From Caulobacteraceae bacterium UBA6225 (GTDB lineage Bacteria; Pseudomonadota; Alphaproteobacteria; Caulobacterales; Caulobacteraceae), in contig DJWR01000081.1 of the NCBI GenBank assembly GCA_002441055.1, positions 1 through 11,977 on the forward strand: a DNA stretch of 11,977 nucleotides, written 5' to 3'. Shown one piece after another: positions 11,856 to 11,977 of this stretch. The position numbers and the translations under genes are program-made. The notes under the pieces were generated by a model, which made no database searches, was not told the origin of the DNA, and worked only from the letters and a program-made list of their open reading frames with translations. Numbering within the stretch: position 1 is the first letter of the stretch; every line of letters starts with the position of its first letter.

Positions 11856-11977
11856 ATGAAAGCCGCCGTCATCGTCTTCCCCGGCTCCAACTGCGACCGC
11901 GACTGCAAGGTCGCCGTGGAGCGCTCCACCGGCGCCCAGGTGGAGATGGTCTGGCACGGGGACACCGCCCTGCCCGA
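11856..11977 (+). CDS. purQ: Phosphoribosylformylglycinamidine synthase subunit PurQ, N-terminal part
   Basis: Only the first 40 codons are present; the frame runs off the right edge. The opening MKAAVIVFPGSNCDRDC followed by TGAQVEMVWH is the family's conserved first strand and loop of the class I glutamine amidotransferase fold. The nucleophile Cys and the His-Glu dyad lie beyond the window. PurQ supplies ammonia from glutamine to PurL. The ATG is at 11856, with only a weak AGG upstream, so it may depend on coupling to the operon mRNA rather than a strong ribosome site. Confidence 0.93.
   Translation, partial: MKAAVIVFPGSNCDRDCKVAVERSTGAQVEMVWHGDTALP

Noticed and set aside
1..11977. CRISPR array, insertion sequence, toxin-antitoxin or phage genes
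   Set aside because: No regularly spaced repeats, transposase/integrase motifs (DDE, HTH-recombinase) or phage structural signatures were seen on either strand.

Overview
The window is high-G+C alphaproteobacterial chromosome. Gene content, small-protein families and promoter-like motifs best fit the order Caulobacterales (Caulobacter/Phenylobacterium type). This placement is inferred from features such as the F-ATPase zeta-subunit gene beside the purine genes, tandem spinster-like MFS carriers, GTGA/ATGA-coupled starts and TTGAC-type -35 boxes; no database search was possible.

Layout: (1) 1-2290 looks accessory. It holds the 3' end of an HD-domain-type phosphohydrolase gene, about 740 bp without a convincing gene (including a very AT-rich stretch near 680-980 with two inverted repeats and, before it, a possible tRNA 3'-end remnant), then a GTGA-coupled pair of unnamed genes (1059-2290). 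The second gene carries the NA..STGPRT..G...NA.RHGL signature. Base composition shifts to the high-G+C backbone at about 2500. (2) 2496-3224 is a RadC/JAMM-family gene, converging through a strong hairpin on a coupled minus-strand pair of small genes (a DUF6481-like Ala/Lys/Glu coiled coil and a 78-aa conserved-type protein). (3) 4108-5282, minus strand: a glutathione S-transferase followed by a lipoprotein with an MliC-type lysozyme-inhibitor domain. (4) 5385-8352, plus strand: two tandem paralogous spinster-like MFS transporters separated by a GC-rich hairpin. (5) 8415-11977: de novo purine genes purB, then purC-purS-(lipoprotein)-purQ, with the F1Fo-ATP synthase zeta-subunit gene (DUF1476) on the minus strand between purB and purC.

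How the genes work together: PurC and PurB catalyse consecutive steps (SAICAR synthesis, then fumarate release), and PurS and PurQ are subunits of the FGAM synthase PurLQS complex. The zeta protein inhibits ATP hydrolysis by the F-ATPase. A 128-aa lipoprotein of unknown function is translationally coupled between purS and purQ.

The best leads for something undescribed are three. The purC leader contains a textbook intrinsic terminator whose 5' arm can alternatively pair with an upstream segment (attenuator or riboswitch-like topology). A lipoprotein is embedded in the pur operon. The AT-rich island carries a coupled unknown gene pair, the second of which appears to have lost a C-terminal extension through a TGA codon. 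I see no CRISPR array, insertion sequence, complete tRNA or rRNA.
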